From Candidatus Dadabacteria bacterium (lineage in GTDB: Bacteria; Desulfobacterota_D; UBA1144; Nemesobacterales; Nemesobacteraceae), in assembly GCA_022826905.1 (NCBI GenBank), contig JAJDUA010000052.1:1-64000 (forward strand): a DNA stretch of 64,000 nucleotides, read 5' to 3'. Position numbers and translations under genes: made by a program. This document shows, one piece after another, positions 1 to 9,291 of this stretch. The notes below the pieces were generated by a model. It searched no databases, was not told the DNA's origin, and saw nothing but the letters and a program-made list of their open reading frames with translations. Position 1 is the first letter of the stretch; each line of letters starts with the position of its first letter.

Positions 1-75
1 TACCAGAGGTGTTTCTTAATCCCGACAACTGCAAGAGAGTAGCTTGATATGAATCAAATCAATTTGACTTGGAGA

Positions 76-348
76 CTATTGGAGGTAATCGTTAGGGCGA
101 ATGAAACATTTTATGCGACAACTACCCTGAAAAACACCGGTCTCGTTGAAAGGTTTCAACCTAAGTGCTGCATCTTCCGTAATTGCCTCCCTGCCGCGTA
201 CAAGCCGACTTGCATGTTTTGTCGTATAACCAGCGCGGTCGGCAAATTCAGATTGTGTCCAGTTCTTTTCTTCCAGAATGTCAAGAATCGTATCTCCAGG
301 CGGTGGCAACGGCCACTTCGGCTGAAACCGGTCAAGATTCTCAGTCAT
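76..348 (-). CDS. HigA-like XRE antitoxin, C-terminus abnormal
   Basis: The first 62 or so residues match the HigA/VapI antitoxin style: a lead-in with PPGDTILDILEE, then a helix-turn-helix (WTQSEFADRAGYTTKHASRLVRG) and the ITEDAALRL stretch. After that point the usual 'ERVLG-PASFW' continuation is missing and the last 27 residues resemble nothing I know, so the gene is probably a truncated or rearranged antitoxin fragment. A good ribosome site (TAGGAG, 6 nt) precedes the ATG. No HigB-like toxin is adjacent: upstream on this strand lies the end of gcvP. It may still bind DNA as a solitary regulator. Confident about the HTH, not about function. Confidence 0.5.
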   Translation of the reverse strand: MTENLDRFQPKWPLPPPGDTILDILEEKNWTQSEFADRAGYTTKHASRLVRGREAITEDAALRLKPFNETGVFQGSCRIKCFIRPNDYLQ

Positions 349-400
349 GATAGTCTCCTATATGTATAATTCCGGAAAATAAAAATCGGGTTCTCCGTAC

Positions 401-3343
401 CTACTCTTCGGCGGCGTAGGCTTCAGGAGGAAAGCATGTGCACACAAGATTTCTGTCCCCGTAGGCGTTGTCTATTCTCGACACCGGAGGCCAGAACTTG
501 TTTGTCCTCAGATATGTAAGCGGGAAAAACGCCTTCTGGCGGGAATAGGGATGTTCCCAGTCAAACGACACAAGATCCAGCACAGTGTGCGGGGAATTTA
601 CAAGCACGTTATCCCGAGGGTCCACATCGCCGTCGATTATCTCCTGGATCTCCCCGCGTATCTTTATCATCGCTTCGCAGAACCTGTCCATTTCCTCCAT
701 GGACTCGCTCTCTGTGGGTTCCACCATGAGGGTTCCCGTGACCGGCCACGACATAGTCGGGGCGTGAAACCCGTAATCCATGAGCCTCTTGGCAACATCC
801 TCAACGGTTATTCCCGCGCTTTTCCCAAGTTCTCGCAGGTCGAGTATGAACTCATGGGCAACCCTTCCGTTATCACCCTCGTAGAGAATGTCGTATTGTT
901 CCCCAAGGCGGGTCTTCAGATAATTGGCGTTCAGTATAGCGTACCGCGAGGCTTCGCTTACCCCCGACTTTCCAAGAAGCCTTATGTACCCGTAGGATAT
1001 AAGCAGTATGCTCGCGCTTCCCCAAGGAGCCGCGGACACAGCTCCGCAGGGCTTCTCACCCCCTACCCCATCCACAACGGCGTGACCGGGGAGATGCGCA
1101 GCCAGATGGGAGGCGACGCATATGGGACCCATTCCCGGACCCCCGCCCCCGTGGGGTATGCTGAAAGTCTTGTGCAGGTTTATGTGGCACACATCAACGC
1201 CGATGAGAGAGGGAAAGCAGAGGCCGACCTGCGCGTTAAGATTTGCCCCGTCCATGTATACCTGAGCGCCGTATGAATGTATTATTTCGCATATCTCCCT
1301 TATTCCGGATTCGAAAACCCCGTGAGTCGACGGATAGGTAATCATGAGACATGCCACTTTTCCTTCATTTTTCTGGCAGCGGCGACGAAGGTCATCTATG
1401 TCCACGTCTCCGTTTTTGCGGCATTTCACCACCACCACGTCCATCCCCGCCATGCGGGCGCTCGCGGGATTCGTTCCGTGCGCGGAAGAGGGAATCAGCA
1501 CCACTCGCCTTTCGTTTTCACCTTTTTCCTCAAAGTACCTGCGTATAACCATAAGTCCCGCGTACTCTCCCTGGGCTCCTGAGTTGGGCTGAAGAGAACA
1601 GGCGGAAAGCCTCGTTATCTCGCAGAGGTAGCGCTCAAGCTCAGATATCACGCGCGTGTACCCCGCCGCCTGGTCCCGGGGAGCGAAAGGATGGATTTTT
1701 GAGAATTCATCCCAGCTTACAGGGATCATCTCGGTCGTGCCGTTTAGCTTCATAGTGCAGGAACCGAGAGGAATCATCGAGTTGGCAAGCGAAAGATCCC
1801 TGCCCTCAAGGCTTTTTATGTACCTGAGCATCAGGGTTTCCGAGTGATAGCGGTTAAACACCGGCTGGGCAAGGAAATCTCCTTCCCTAAGAAGATTGTC
1901 GGGCACGGATACGATTGTGGAAACGTGCTCAGGAGCCACCGGGGACGGATCATCAAGTCCGAGGGATTCTGAGAAAATCGAAAGTATCTCGGCAACGTCC
2001 CCCTCGGTTACAGTCTCGTCAAGCGAGATGCAGACTCTCTGCTCCGGGAGGTATCTGAAATTGATTTTTCTTCCAACTGCGTTTGCGTGAAGCACCTCGC
2101 AGGCTTTTTCCCCAAACGGCGAAAGATCCACAAGCAGAGTATCGAAAAACGCCGCGTTTCGCTGCGAAACACCCAGCTCCCCAAAACCCGCATCAAGTAT
2201 TTTTGCAAGGGTGTTTATCCTCCCCGCGATGCGCCGCAGCCCGGCCGGACCGTGATAGACCGCGTACATAGAGGACATTATGGCGAGCAGGGACTGCGCC
2301 GTGCATATATTGGAAGTGGCCCTCTCCCTCCTTATGTGCTGCTCCCTTGTCTGAAGAGCCATTCTGCAGGCAGGGTTTCCATCCCTGTCAACGGACATTC
2401 CTATTATTCTTCCCGGCACCTGCCTCCTGAACTCATCCCTGGTGGCGAAGTAAGCGGCGTGGGGACCGCCGTAGCCGACCGGAACTCCGAATCTCTGAGA
2501 GCTTCCCACTACGGCGTCCGCGCCGAAGCGCCCTGGAGGCGTAACAAGCACAAGGCTCATGAGATCGGCAGCTACCGTGACCATTACGCCGTGGCTGTGA
2601 GCGTTCTTTATGAACTCTGTGTAATCCCTTACCTCTCCGAAAGTGTCGGGATACTGCAAAAGTGCGCCGAAGAAGCTTCCGTCAAGTGAAATCTCATCCT
2701 CATCCCTCTCCACGATCTTTATTCCCAAGGGCTTTGCCCTGGTCTTAAGCAGATCGATTGTCTGGGGAAAGCATCTTCGGGAGACAAAGAAACTGTCCGA
2801 ATCCGCCTTCTCTCTTCTGGTGCCAGCCAGCCTGTGAAACATTGCCATGGCTTCCGCGGCCGCCGTCGCTTCATCAAGCAACGAGGCGTTTGCAAGCTCC
2901 ATCCCCGTGAGTTCCGAGACCACTGTCTGAAAGTTAAGAAGCGCTTCAAGACGTCCCTGCGATATCTCCGCCTGATAGGGGGTGTACTGAGTGTACCAGC
3001 TCGGGTTCTCGAAAATGTTCCTTAATATGACTGCCGGGGTAACGCAGTCGTAATAACCAAGCCCTATGTACGATCTGAATATCGTGTTTTCCCGCGCAAT
3101 ACCTTTGAGGTGATCGAGATACGCGCTCTCGGTCATGGCGCCGGGAACGGCCATTTCAGCCTCTGAGAGCAGGTCGGGCGGTATTGTCTCACGCACCAGT
3201 TCAGAAAGGCTCTTCGCCCCGATGCGCGAAAGCATATGGCGCATCTCTTCCGGGGTGGGTCCTATATGGCGCGCCGGGAAAAAGTCTCCTTCTTCATAAA
3301 TGCCGTTTTCGCTTCGCAACAGTAACTCTCCAGAAAAATCCAT
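401..3343 (-). CDS. gcvP: glycine dehydrogenase (decarboxylating), P-protein
   Basis: Pyridoxal-phosphate enzyme of the glycine cleavage system: it decarboxylates glycine and passes the aminomethyl group to the lipoyl arm of GcvH. At 980 residues it is the fused single-chain form, not the split GcvPA/GcvPB type. The PLP-lysine motif (HINLHKTFSIPHGGGGPG) is intact in the C-terminal half, and the amino end carries the typical HIGP / SYIGLGYYD / YQAEISQGRLEALLNFQT signatures. It is the last gene of a minus-strand gcvT-gcvH-gcvP operon, starting 43 nt after gcvH. No frameshift or missing residue seen. Confidence 0.97.
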   Translation of the reverse strand: MDFSGELLLRSENGIYEEGDFFPARHIGPTPEEMRHMLSRIGAKSLSELVRETIPPDLLSEAEMAVPGAMTESAYLDHLKGIARENTIFRSYIGLGYYDCVTPAVILRNIFENPSWYTQYTPYQAEISQGRLEALLNFQTVVSELTGMELANASLLDEATAAAEAMAMFHRLAGTRREKADSDSFFVSRRCFPQTIDLLKTRAKPLGIKIVERDEDEISLDGSFFGALLQYPDTFGEVRDYTEFIKNAHSHGVMVTVAADLMSLVLVTPPGRFGADAVVGSSQRFGVPVGYGGPHAAYFATRDEFRRQVPGRIIGMSVDRDGNPACRMALQTREQHIRRERATSNICTAQSLLAIMSSMYAVYHGPAGLRRIAGRINTLAKILDAGFGELGVSQRNAAFFDTLLVDLSPFGEKACEVLHANAVGRKINFRYLPEQRVCISLDETVTEGDVAEILSIFSESLGLDDPSPVAPEHVSTIVSVPDNLLREGDFLAQPVFNRYHSETLMLRYIKSLEGRDLSLANSMIPLGSCTMKLNGTTEMIPVSWDEFSKIHPFAPRDQAAGYTRVISELERYLCEITRLSACSLQPNSGAQGEYAGLMVIRRYFEEKGENERRVVLIPSSAHGTNPASARMAGMDVVVVKCRKNGDVDIDDLRRRCQKNEGKVACLMITYPSTHGVFESGIREICEIIHSYGAQVYMDGANLNAQVGLCFPSLIGVDVCHINLHKTFSIPHGGGGPGMGPICVASHLAAHLPGHAVVDGVGGEKPCGAVSAAPWGSASILLISYGYIRLLGKSGVSEASRYAILNANYLKTRLGEQYDILYEGDNGRVAHEFILDLRELGKSAGITVEDVAKRLMDYGFHAPTMSWPVTGTLMVEPTESESMEEMDRFCEAMIKIRGEIQEIIDGDVDPRDNVLVNSPHTVLDLVSFDWEHPYSRQKAFFPLTYLRTNKFWPPVSRIDNAYGDRNLVCTCFPPEAYAAEE

Positions 3344-3386
3344 GCGGACCAGCCGGTCCTCTGTTCACTCAAAACGCCCGGATATA

Positions 3387-3785
3387 TCAGGCGTCCTCTT
3401 CATCTTCTATCAGCTTCTCGTAATCCGAGGGGTCAAGGAGCTTTTCGATCTCAGCTCCGTCAAGTTCCTCAGTATGGATTTTTATAATCCATCCGTCGCC
3501 GTAGGGATCGGCGTTTACAAGCTCAGGGGAATCCACGAGAAGATCGTTCACCTCGGCAACCTCCCCGGATATCGGGGCGAAAAGTTCGGAGACAGCCTTT
3601 GTCGATTCCGCTCCGCCGAAGGAATCCCCTTGGAAAAGTTCAGCTCCTTCAACCGGCAGTTCAACATAAACTATCTCTCCGAGGGCTTCCTGGGCATAAT
3701 CCGTGATTCCGATCACCGCCCTGTCCTCCTCAAACCTTACCCATTCGTGCTCTTCAGTATATTTCAAGTCTCTAGGTACACTCAT
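3387..3785 (-). CDS. gcvH: glycine cleavage system H protein
   Basis: Lipoyl carrier that shuttles the aminomethyl group between GcvP and GcvT. With the ATG start chosen here (132 residues) the lipoylation site is the lysine in GGAESTKAVSE at about residue 63, matching the position in characterised H proteins; the TEEHEWVR start motif is also present. A TTG nine bases upstream is in frame, but the ATG sits a workable distance (11 nt) from an AAGGAG ribosome site, so I prefer it. The C-terminus has a short acidic tail (LIEDEEDA). It lies between gcvT and gcvP in one operon. Confidence 0.95.
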   Translation of the reverse strand: MSVPRDLKYTEEHEWVRFEEDRAVIGITDYAQEALGEIVYVELPVEGAELFQGDSFGGAESTKAVSELFAPISGEVAEVNDLLVDSPELVNADPYGDGWIIKIHTEELDGAEIEKLLDPSDYEKLIEDEEDA

Positions 3786-3812
3786 AACTCCCAATACTCC
3801 TTTTTATAATAT

Positions 3813-4898
3813 TCAGTCTTTATGAAGCGGAAACCCTGAAGAAACCGCCTCTTTTGTCTGCCTTCGTATTTCAATTCCTATCCGGTCTCCGGGCCCGACT
3901 TCGCCCGAGGCCACCGAAGCGATACCCACGCCCACGCCAAGAACCGGCGACATCGTGCCGCTTGTAACCTCTCCTACTCTCTTCCCGTCTTTCATAACCC
4001 CGTAGCCGTGTCTCGCAATCCCCCTCTCAAGCATCTTAAAACCGATGGATTCCCTCGACGTCCCCTTTTCCACCTGCCGAGAAAGCACCTCCCTGCCGAT
4101 AAAATCCCCCTTGTCCATCTTAACGTACCTGCCCAGCCCGGCTTCAATAGGGGTTATTTTCTCATTAATCTCGTTTCCGTAAAGAGGATATCCGGCTTCG
4201 GTCCTGAGCGTGTCGCGCGCCCCAAGACCGCAGAGAGCGATCCCGGACTCACCACCGCTTTCATATAACTTCTTCCAGAGACCGACCGCGTCCCCCGCGG
4301 GCACAAACAGCTCAAAGCCGTCTTCACCCGTGTAGCCCGTCCTGGCCGCGATGACTCCCGCCGCCTCGCCCTCAAGAATCCTGAAGGAAAACCTGGGAAA
4401 ATCCCGGACGCTTTCCGCCCCGAGTGCCTTCTCCATTACGGATACCGAAGCGGGGCCCTGAACCGCGATCTGGGCGTAGGCCGAACTCGCGTCGGTCACC
4501 TCAACGTCAAGCCCTCCGCAGTTGTCGCCGATCCAGATGTAGACTTTCCCGGTGTTTGACGCGTTAACGCAGAGCAGGAAATGATCAGTCGAGAACCTGT
4601 AGGTTATAAGGTCGTCAATCGCCCCGCCGTCGGGATAGCAGAAAAGACCGTAGCGGGCCCTTCCGTCGCGAAGCTTCGCAATGTCGTTTGTGTTAAGTTT
4701 CTGACACAGCGCCTCCGCCTGAGGCCCCCTGATCTCTATTTCTCCCATGTGGCTTACGTCAAAAAGACCGCAGGCAGTCCTGACAGCCATGTGTTCCTGC
4801 CTTATACCGTCAAACTGAAGAGGAAGCTTCCACCCGGCAAAATCGACCATCCGCGCCCCGAAACTCCTGTGGGTTTCGTATAAAGGGGTGTGAGTCAT
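3813..4898 (-). CDS. gcvT: aminomethyltransferase (glycine cleavage T protein)
   Basis: Folate-dependent T protein: releases ammonia from the aminomethyl-lipoyl arm of GcvH and transfers the one-carbon unit to tetrahydrofolate. The 361 residues are full length. Family signatures include TPLYETHRSFGARMVDFAGW at the amino end, LFDVSHMGEIEIRG, TGYTGEDGFELF and GLGARDTLRTEAGYPLYG. First gene of the gcvTHP operon, so transcription should start in the 187-base gap to the divergent permease gene. That leader can form a GC-rich hairpin, but I do not see the conserved core of a glycine riboswitch. Confidence 0.96.
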   Translation of the reverse strand: MTHTPLYETHRSFGARMVDFAGWKLPLQFDGIRQEHMAVRTACGLFDVSHMGEIEIRGPQAEALCQKLNTNDIAKLRDGRARYGLFCYPDGGAIDDLITYRFSTDHFLLCVNASNTGKVYIWIGDNCGGLDVEVTDASSAYAQIAVQGPASVSVMEKALGAESVRDFPRFSFRILEGEAAGVIAARTGYTGEDGFELFVPAGDAVGLWKKLYESGGESGIALCGLGARDTLRTEAGYPLYGNEINEKITPIEAGLGRYVKMDKGDFIGREVLSRQVEKGTSRESIGFKMLERGIARHGYGVMKDGKRVGEVTSGTMSPVLGVGVGIASVASGEVGPGDRIGIEIRRQTKEAVSSGFPLHKD

Positions 4899-4962
4899 GC
4901 ATTAAATTAAACATCCAAAAAAGTGGACTGTCAAAACAGCGTCCTCCAGCAACCCGAAATCA

Positions 4963-4994
4963 CTCCGCCGCGGGGCCCTGGGCAACGCGCGGAG
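4963..4994 (-). other. GC-rich hairpin in gcvT leader
   Basis: CTCCGCCGCG at 4963-4972 pairs with CGCGCGGAG at 4986-4994 with a single-base bulge and a 13-base loop. It lies between the likely transcription start region and gcvT, inside the 5' leader on the minus strand. It could be regulatory or simply a stable fold of a GC-rich leader. The loop and flanks do not match the glycine riboswitch consensus I know. Confidence 0.3.
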
Positions 4995-4995
4995 G

Positions 4996-5024
4996 TTTAC
5001 CCGCCGGGGGTTTTCCATTATAAT
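4996..5024 (+). promoter_or_regulatory. candidate promoter for the permease gene
   Basis: TTTACC (4996-5001), a 17-base spacer and a perfect TATAAT (5019-5024) point to the permease gene 62 bases downstream. An overlapping TATAAT also reads on the minus strand (5017-5022), towards gcvT, but no matching -35 box is visible for that direction. Confidence 0.4.
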
Positions 5025-5085
5025 CGATAGTCTATCCCGGGTTTGCCAACGGTTCCTGCGGTTCCGCTCGGCCCCTCTGCAGAAC

Positions 5086-6732
5086 ATGAGAAACTTCTTT
5101 TTTCCCGCGGGCGCCCAGCCCCTTTTTTCTCTCTCGGACACCGAGGGCTTTTTCGGTCTTATGGTGGACAATCTCGTCCAGTATCTTCTGATCGTGATGC
5201 TGCTTATCGGACTTGTGGGGCTGCAGAGGGAATTTGTCGTCTCCTCGGTCCTCCCCGCCGTCGCAATATCGCTTATCATTGGGAATCTCTACTACGCCTG
5301 GCTCGCCCAGCGCCTATCGGCCGCCACGGGAAGACGTGACGTGACAGCCCTTCCCTACGGAGTTAACACGATCTCCGTATTCGCGTTTATTTTTCTGGTA
5401 ATGCTCCCGGCGAAGCTTGCGGCCCAGAGCCAGGGAGCCGCTCCGCAGGATGCGGCCCTTGTGGCCTGGCGCGTCGGGGTGGCGGCATGCTTTCTCTCTG
5501 GAATCATTGAACTTGCGGGATCCTTTGTGGCCGGGAAGATCAGAAAGGCGACCCCGCGCGCCGCTCTGCTCACATCCCTCGCCGGAATAGCCGTGGCGTT
5601 TCTCTGCATGGACTTTGCCGCGAGATGCTTCGCCTATCCTCTGGTCGCCCTTCTGCCTCTGGGAGTACTGCTGTTCGCCCTGCTCTCAAGGACAAGACTC
5701 CCGTTTGGAGTGCCCGGGGTGGGGCTGGCGCTCATCCTGGGAATATCCACGGCGTGGCTCCTGTTCGCGGCGGGATTCGGAGGGGAAACATCCGTTTCGG
5801 GACCGGCTGTGGGAGAAGCTCTCGGCGATGTGGGCTTCTACCTGCCCGTTCCCGTCGTGGGAGATATTGTCGCGGGGCTTTCAGATCCAATGGTCCGCTC
5901 AATACTTGTTCCGATCGTAATTCCGATGGGAATCTACAACATTCTCGGATCTCTTCAGAACATAGAGTCTGCAGAGGCCGCGGGAGATTCCTATCCCACG
6001 GGGCCGTGTCTTGCGGCTAACGGAGCGGGGTCTGTAGCCGCGGCTCTTTTCGGATCGTGTTTTCCCACGACCCTGTACATAGGCCACCCGGGATGGAAGA
6101 AAATGGGGGCAAGGGGAGGTTACTCGGTTATGAACGGGGTTTTCTACACAGTGGTGTCGGTTGCCGGGCTCAGCTCTCTGGCGGTAGCCCTGGTGCCAAT
6201 TGAAGCCGCCGGAGTGATACTTATATGGATAGGTCTCGCAATGACGTCCCAGGCATTTCAGACCACTCCGCGCTCCCATGCTCCAGCAATAGCTCTGGGA
6301 CTGGTGCCGTCTCTTGCGGCTTGGGCAACCGTGGTGGTTTCCCAGACGGTAGCGGCGGTGGGAGTGGCGATTTCAGACGGCTCGGCGGCCAATCGCGCCT
6401 TTGAAAATCTTAACGTGTTCGTCTCCTCCGGGCTTCAGCTTCCCGGACTCGTGGCTCTCTCCCAGGGATTCATGCTTTCGTCTGTGGTCTGGACCGCTAC
6501 GGCGGTGTGCCTCGTGGAACGCAGGCTTGTCCAGGCGGCCGCGTGGATGGGCGCGGGAGCCGTGATGGCTTTTTTCGGATTCATACACGCAGGAGAAATC
6601 TCAGCTGAAGGAAGCCTCTACTCTCTGGGATTTGCAACGGGGGCAAGATGGGCGGTCGGATACGCGCTTGCGGCGGCCTTCTTCATGATGGTCTATCATG
6701 TTGAGCGCGGACACGACACGAACTCTTCCTGA
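5086..6732 (+). CDS. NCS2/AzgA-like purine permease family membrane protein
   Basis: A 548-residue polytopic inner-membrane protein with roughly a dozen hydrophobic segments. Two blocks suggest the nucleobase:cation symporter-2 superfamily, nearest the AzgA (hypoxanthine/guanine) branch: LPYGVNTISVFAFIF after the second or third helix, and a GAGSVAAALFGSCFPTTLYIG half-helix block near residue 310, followed by GGYSVMNG. Substrate cannot be read from sequence; a purine is plausible but not shown. It stands alone, divergent from gcvTHP and convergent with the metalloprotease gene. No ribosome site is evident ahead of the chosen ATG. Confidence 0.6.
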   Translation: MRNFFFPAGAQPLFSLSDTEGFFGLMVDNLVQYLLIVMLLIGLVGLQREFVVSSVLPAVAISLIIGNLYYAWLAQRLSAATGRRDVTALPYGVNTISVFAFIFLVMLPAKLAAQSQGAAPQDAALVAWRVGVAACFLSGIIELAGSFVAGKIRKATPRAALLTSLAGIAVAFLCMDFAARCFAYPLVALLPLGVLLFALLSRTRLPFGVPGVGLALILGISTAWLLFAAGFGGETSVSGPAVGEALGDVGFYLPVPVVGDIVAGLSDPMVRSILVPIVIPMGIYNILGSLQNIESAEAAGDSYPTGPCLAANGAGSVAAALFGSCFPTTLYIGHPGWKKMGARGGYSVMNGVFYTVVSVAGLSSLAVALVPIEAAGVILIWIGLAMTSQAFQTTPRSHAPAIALGLVPSLAAWATVVVSQTVAAVGVAISDGSAANRAFENLNVFVSSGLQLPGLVALSQGFMLSSVVWTATAVCLVERRLVQAAAWMGAGAVMAFFGFIHAGEISAEGSLYSLGFATGARWAVGYALAAAFFMMVYHVERGHDTNSS

Positions 6733-6785
6733 AAAACGGCGGACCGCTTCGGAGGACAATCGGTGAACTTTCCCGCCCCGCCCTG

Positions 6786-8113
6786 TCAGTAGCCAGCACA
6801 GCTTTCATGCGGCTCCCCGTCCGGATGCTTAATCATGATCTTGACGCTAAAAGAATTGCCGCTCCGCGGCATTACGTCCCACAGTCTCAGATCAGGAGCG
6901 TCATACTCCCCACCCGGCTTAAGAACCACGTCCTTGATATCCGGATGGCCTGTATAGCCCTCTTCAGTGCGATTCGGAGACGGGCTCATATCCAGAAGAT
7001 ATGTAGTGGGTACACCCGTATCGATAACCTTGTTCACCATGATGCCCTGTCTGTTGTTCCTCATGACACTTTCGCTTTCGGGAAGATGGCCGCGACGATC
7101 CCACTTGTCCATGAAGTCCCTTACCTCAAGGTAGTATCCGCCCTCTTTTTCCGGAAGAGTTATCTTGACCGCCACGACACCATCCGCGGAGTTAATGGGA
7201 TTCACTGTGGCCGCAAAACAGCCGTAGTCTTCGATAACGGTCTTTCGATAAGGTTTGAGCCATCCCAGCCAGTCGCGATAGCCCGCGTTAAGGTTGTATC
7301 CGTAGTCGGATCTTCCCATTATATCGAAAAAATTTCCATAGCTGTTTTCCAGATTATCTCCGTTGTTAGGAATCTCCGCCTCGTAATCGAACCTGGGACC
7401 ATTGGTTCTTGAGTCCGCATGTGCCCAGATTCCAAGACCATGGATAAATTCATGAGCAAATACGCTCTGAAACCGGGTGAACGCAGCGCCGGGCCAGAAG
7501 TAGTCTTTCTGAAGAAATGTGTCCCGGGCAGGTCCTCCCGCGTCGCAGTTTCTCTTGGTGCATCCCGAAAAAAGAGGATTTACGATAACTGTCTTCTCCT
7601 TGTTGACCACTTCGCCGTTTACCCGTAATTCCCCGTAACCCGCCGGTATAGTGAGCGCAGCTTCATATGCATAGTCAGAAATACAAACAAGTCGTATCCC
7701 TCCGCGCGAAAACCGGGAATATCGATTGTACTGATGGAGAGGGCTTTCTCAGGATGATAGGGATAGAGCGACGTGAACGTGTTCTGATAAGTAAAAGGGC
7801 CGAACGAGTCAATCTCGTAGGTAAACTGTCCGTATGAAATATCATGAAAATATTCCCTGACCGCACCTTCCTCAAAATCTTTCTCAATAGCCCTTACGGC
7901 GTGGAACACAGAAGTTTCCTCGTTGTCGGGAAAATCCACCACAAACATGGCAATTCGCCTTTTAAAGACAGGCTTTTTCTCCAAAACAGGAGCTTCTTCC
8001 TCTATCAGGGGAGGGTCGTGCGGTTGAGTATAAGGCCCGGCATCTCCGCTGCCCCCTCCGCCTCCGCAGGAAACCAGCAGAAAAATAATCGCCAGCAGAA
8101 GATTTATTCTCAT
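6786..8113 (-). pseudogene. M6-type metalloprotease lipoprotein, split by a frameshift
   Basis: Two abutting minus-strand frames together make one secreted protease. The upstream part (8113 to about 7680) begins at an ATG preceded by GGAG, with a lipoprotein signal ending LLVSCGGGGG and then the RRIAMFVVDFPD start of an immune-inhibitor-A-like domain. The downstream part (about 7680 to 6786) carries the zinc motif FAHEFIHGLGIWAH and the FDIMGRSDYGYNLNAGYRDW block typical of peptidase family M6. Reading DYAYEAALTIPAGYGEL in the second frame joins smoothly to GYDLFVFL in the first, so the break is near 7675-7690. The whole is one base short of a 443-codon frame. Real mutation or sequencing indel cannot be separated here. 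Confidence 0.75.
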
Positions 8114-8210
8114 CCTCTCTCCAGACCGCCGAAGTCTCCGGTTATTGCCCACACCGTTACGCATGCTGTTATATTTAACTGATCCTCAAAACTTTGTTAT
8201 ATCGAGCGTC

Positions 8211-8879
8211 ATGAACAGCACTGAAAGAATACGAAAATTCTACTCCGCTCTTCACAGAGAGTACGGCCCCCAGAACTGGTGGCCCGCAGAAACAAGACTT
8301 GAGTGCGCCGCTGGGGCAATACTCACGCAGAACACCTCCTGGAGAAACGTGGAAAAGGCGATAGACGCGCTGAGGGATGCTTCCATGCTCTCGGCTGAAA
8401 AACTAAAGACCGTACCGAACGAACATCTCGCCTCGCTGATTCGCCCTTGCGGATATCACAACTTAAAAGCCGCAAGGCTTAAGAATTTCATAGAATTCCT
8501 TTTCAGAGACTACGAGGGAGAGATGGAGAACATGCTCGGGGAAGATACCGAAACACTGAGGGAAAACCTGCTCTCGGTAAATGGAATCGGCGAAGAGACG
8601 GCCGATTCAATACTGCTCTACGCTCTCGGAAAACCCGTGTTCGTGGTCGATAACTACACCCGAAGGATACTGTGCCGCCACCGCATGATCCCCGAGGGAG
8701 CAAGTTACTCAAGCGTGCGGAGGCTTTTCATCGAAAGCCTTGCGCCGGACGCAGAAGTTTTCGGAGAGTACCACGCCCTCATAGTGAAAACAGGAAAACT
8801 TCACTGCCGAAAAACAGCCAGCTGCGAAGGCTGCCCGCTTGAGCACGACCCGCACGATCGCGGGATAAATTCATTTTAG
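8211..8879 (+). CDS. HhH-GPD DNA glycosylase, endonuclease III-related (MagIII-like)
   Basis: Base-excision repair glycosylase of the endonuclease III-related group that includes Helicobacter MagIII (3-methyladenine glycosylase). Seen: NWWPAETRLE (paired tryptophans as in MagIII), AGAILTQNTSWRNVEKAI, the helix-hairpin-helix VNGIGEETADSIL and the catalytic aspartate in VVDNYTRRIL. The position of the endonuclease III catalytic lysine (GVGRKTA) is glutamate here (GIGEETA), which argues for a monofunctional glycosylase without lyase activity. The C-terminal cysteines (C-x5-C-x2-C) lack the fourth ligand of an iron-sulfur cluster. I start at the ATG giving MNSTERIRKFY (222 residues); earlier in-frame starts overlap the protease signal peptide. 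Confidence 0.75.
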   Translation: MNSTERIRKFYSALHREYGPQNWWPAETRLECAAGAILTQNTSWRNVEKAIDALRDASMLSAEKLKTVPNEHLASLIRPCGYHNLKAARLKNFIEFLFRDYEGEMENMLGEDTETLRENLLSVNGIGEETADSILLYALGKPVFVVDNYTRRILCRHRMIPEGASYSSVRRLFIESLAPDAEVFGEYHALIVKTGKLHCRKTASCEGCPLEHDPHDRGINSF

Positions 8880-8914
8880 TCAGAAAATGGAACAAGCCTC
8901 GGTCGGGGCGGAAA

Positions 8915-9268
8915 TCAGCCTTTTTTCGAGGTCGCGAATTCCACCACGGCCTTGAAGCTCTCCGGATTTCTCACAGCAAGCTCAGAGAGGCTTTTTCGGT
9001 CAAGCTCGACCCCCGATTTCTTGAGCGCGTCAATGAACCTGCTGTAGGAAAGGCCGAAGGGTCTTACGCCAGCATTTATCCTCATGATCCAAAGCGCTCT
9101 GAAATCCCTTTTTCTGCGGCGCCGGTCCCTGTAGGAATAGGCAAGCGCCCTGAGTATGGTTTCCTTCGCCCTTCTGAAATTGTTTTTTCTTCTGCCCCAG
9201 TACCCCTTGGCAAGTTTAAGAACTCTTTTTTTCCGTCTTCTGGAAGTGACTCCTCTTTTTATACGCAT
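8915..9268 (-). CDS. rplT: 50S ribosomal protein L20
   Basis: The 117-residue L20 protein binds 23S rRNA early in large-subunit assembly and in several bacteria represses its own operon. Recognisable throughout: [20 protein letters not shown], the [17 protein letters not shown] block, and the C-terminal [20 protein letters not shown]. Last gene of the thrS-infC-rpmI-rplT array, 23 nt after rpmI. Confidence 0.97.
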   Translation of the reverse strand: MRIKRGVTSRRRKKRVLKLAKGYWGRRKNNFRRAKETILRALAYSYRDRRRRKRDFRALWIMRINAGVRPFGLSYSRFIDALKKSGVELDRKSLSELAVRNPESFKAVVEFATSKKG

Positions 9269-9291
9269 CGGTATTCTCCGTCTGTATCAGC

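Noticed and set aside
551-1276. 241-residue frame antisense to gcvP
   Set aside because: Complement of a well-conserved gene, with no ribosome site or recognisable motif.
4899-5085. Glycine riboswitch before gcvT
   Set aside because: The conserved aptamer core sequences are not visible; only a GC-rich hairpin is.
8880-8914. Intrinsic terminator between the glycosylase and rplT
   Set aside because: A run of six T follows on the plus strand, but only a three-base stem (GGC/GCC) can form before it.
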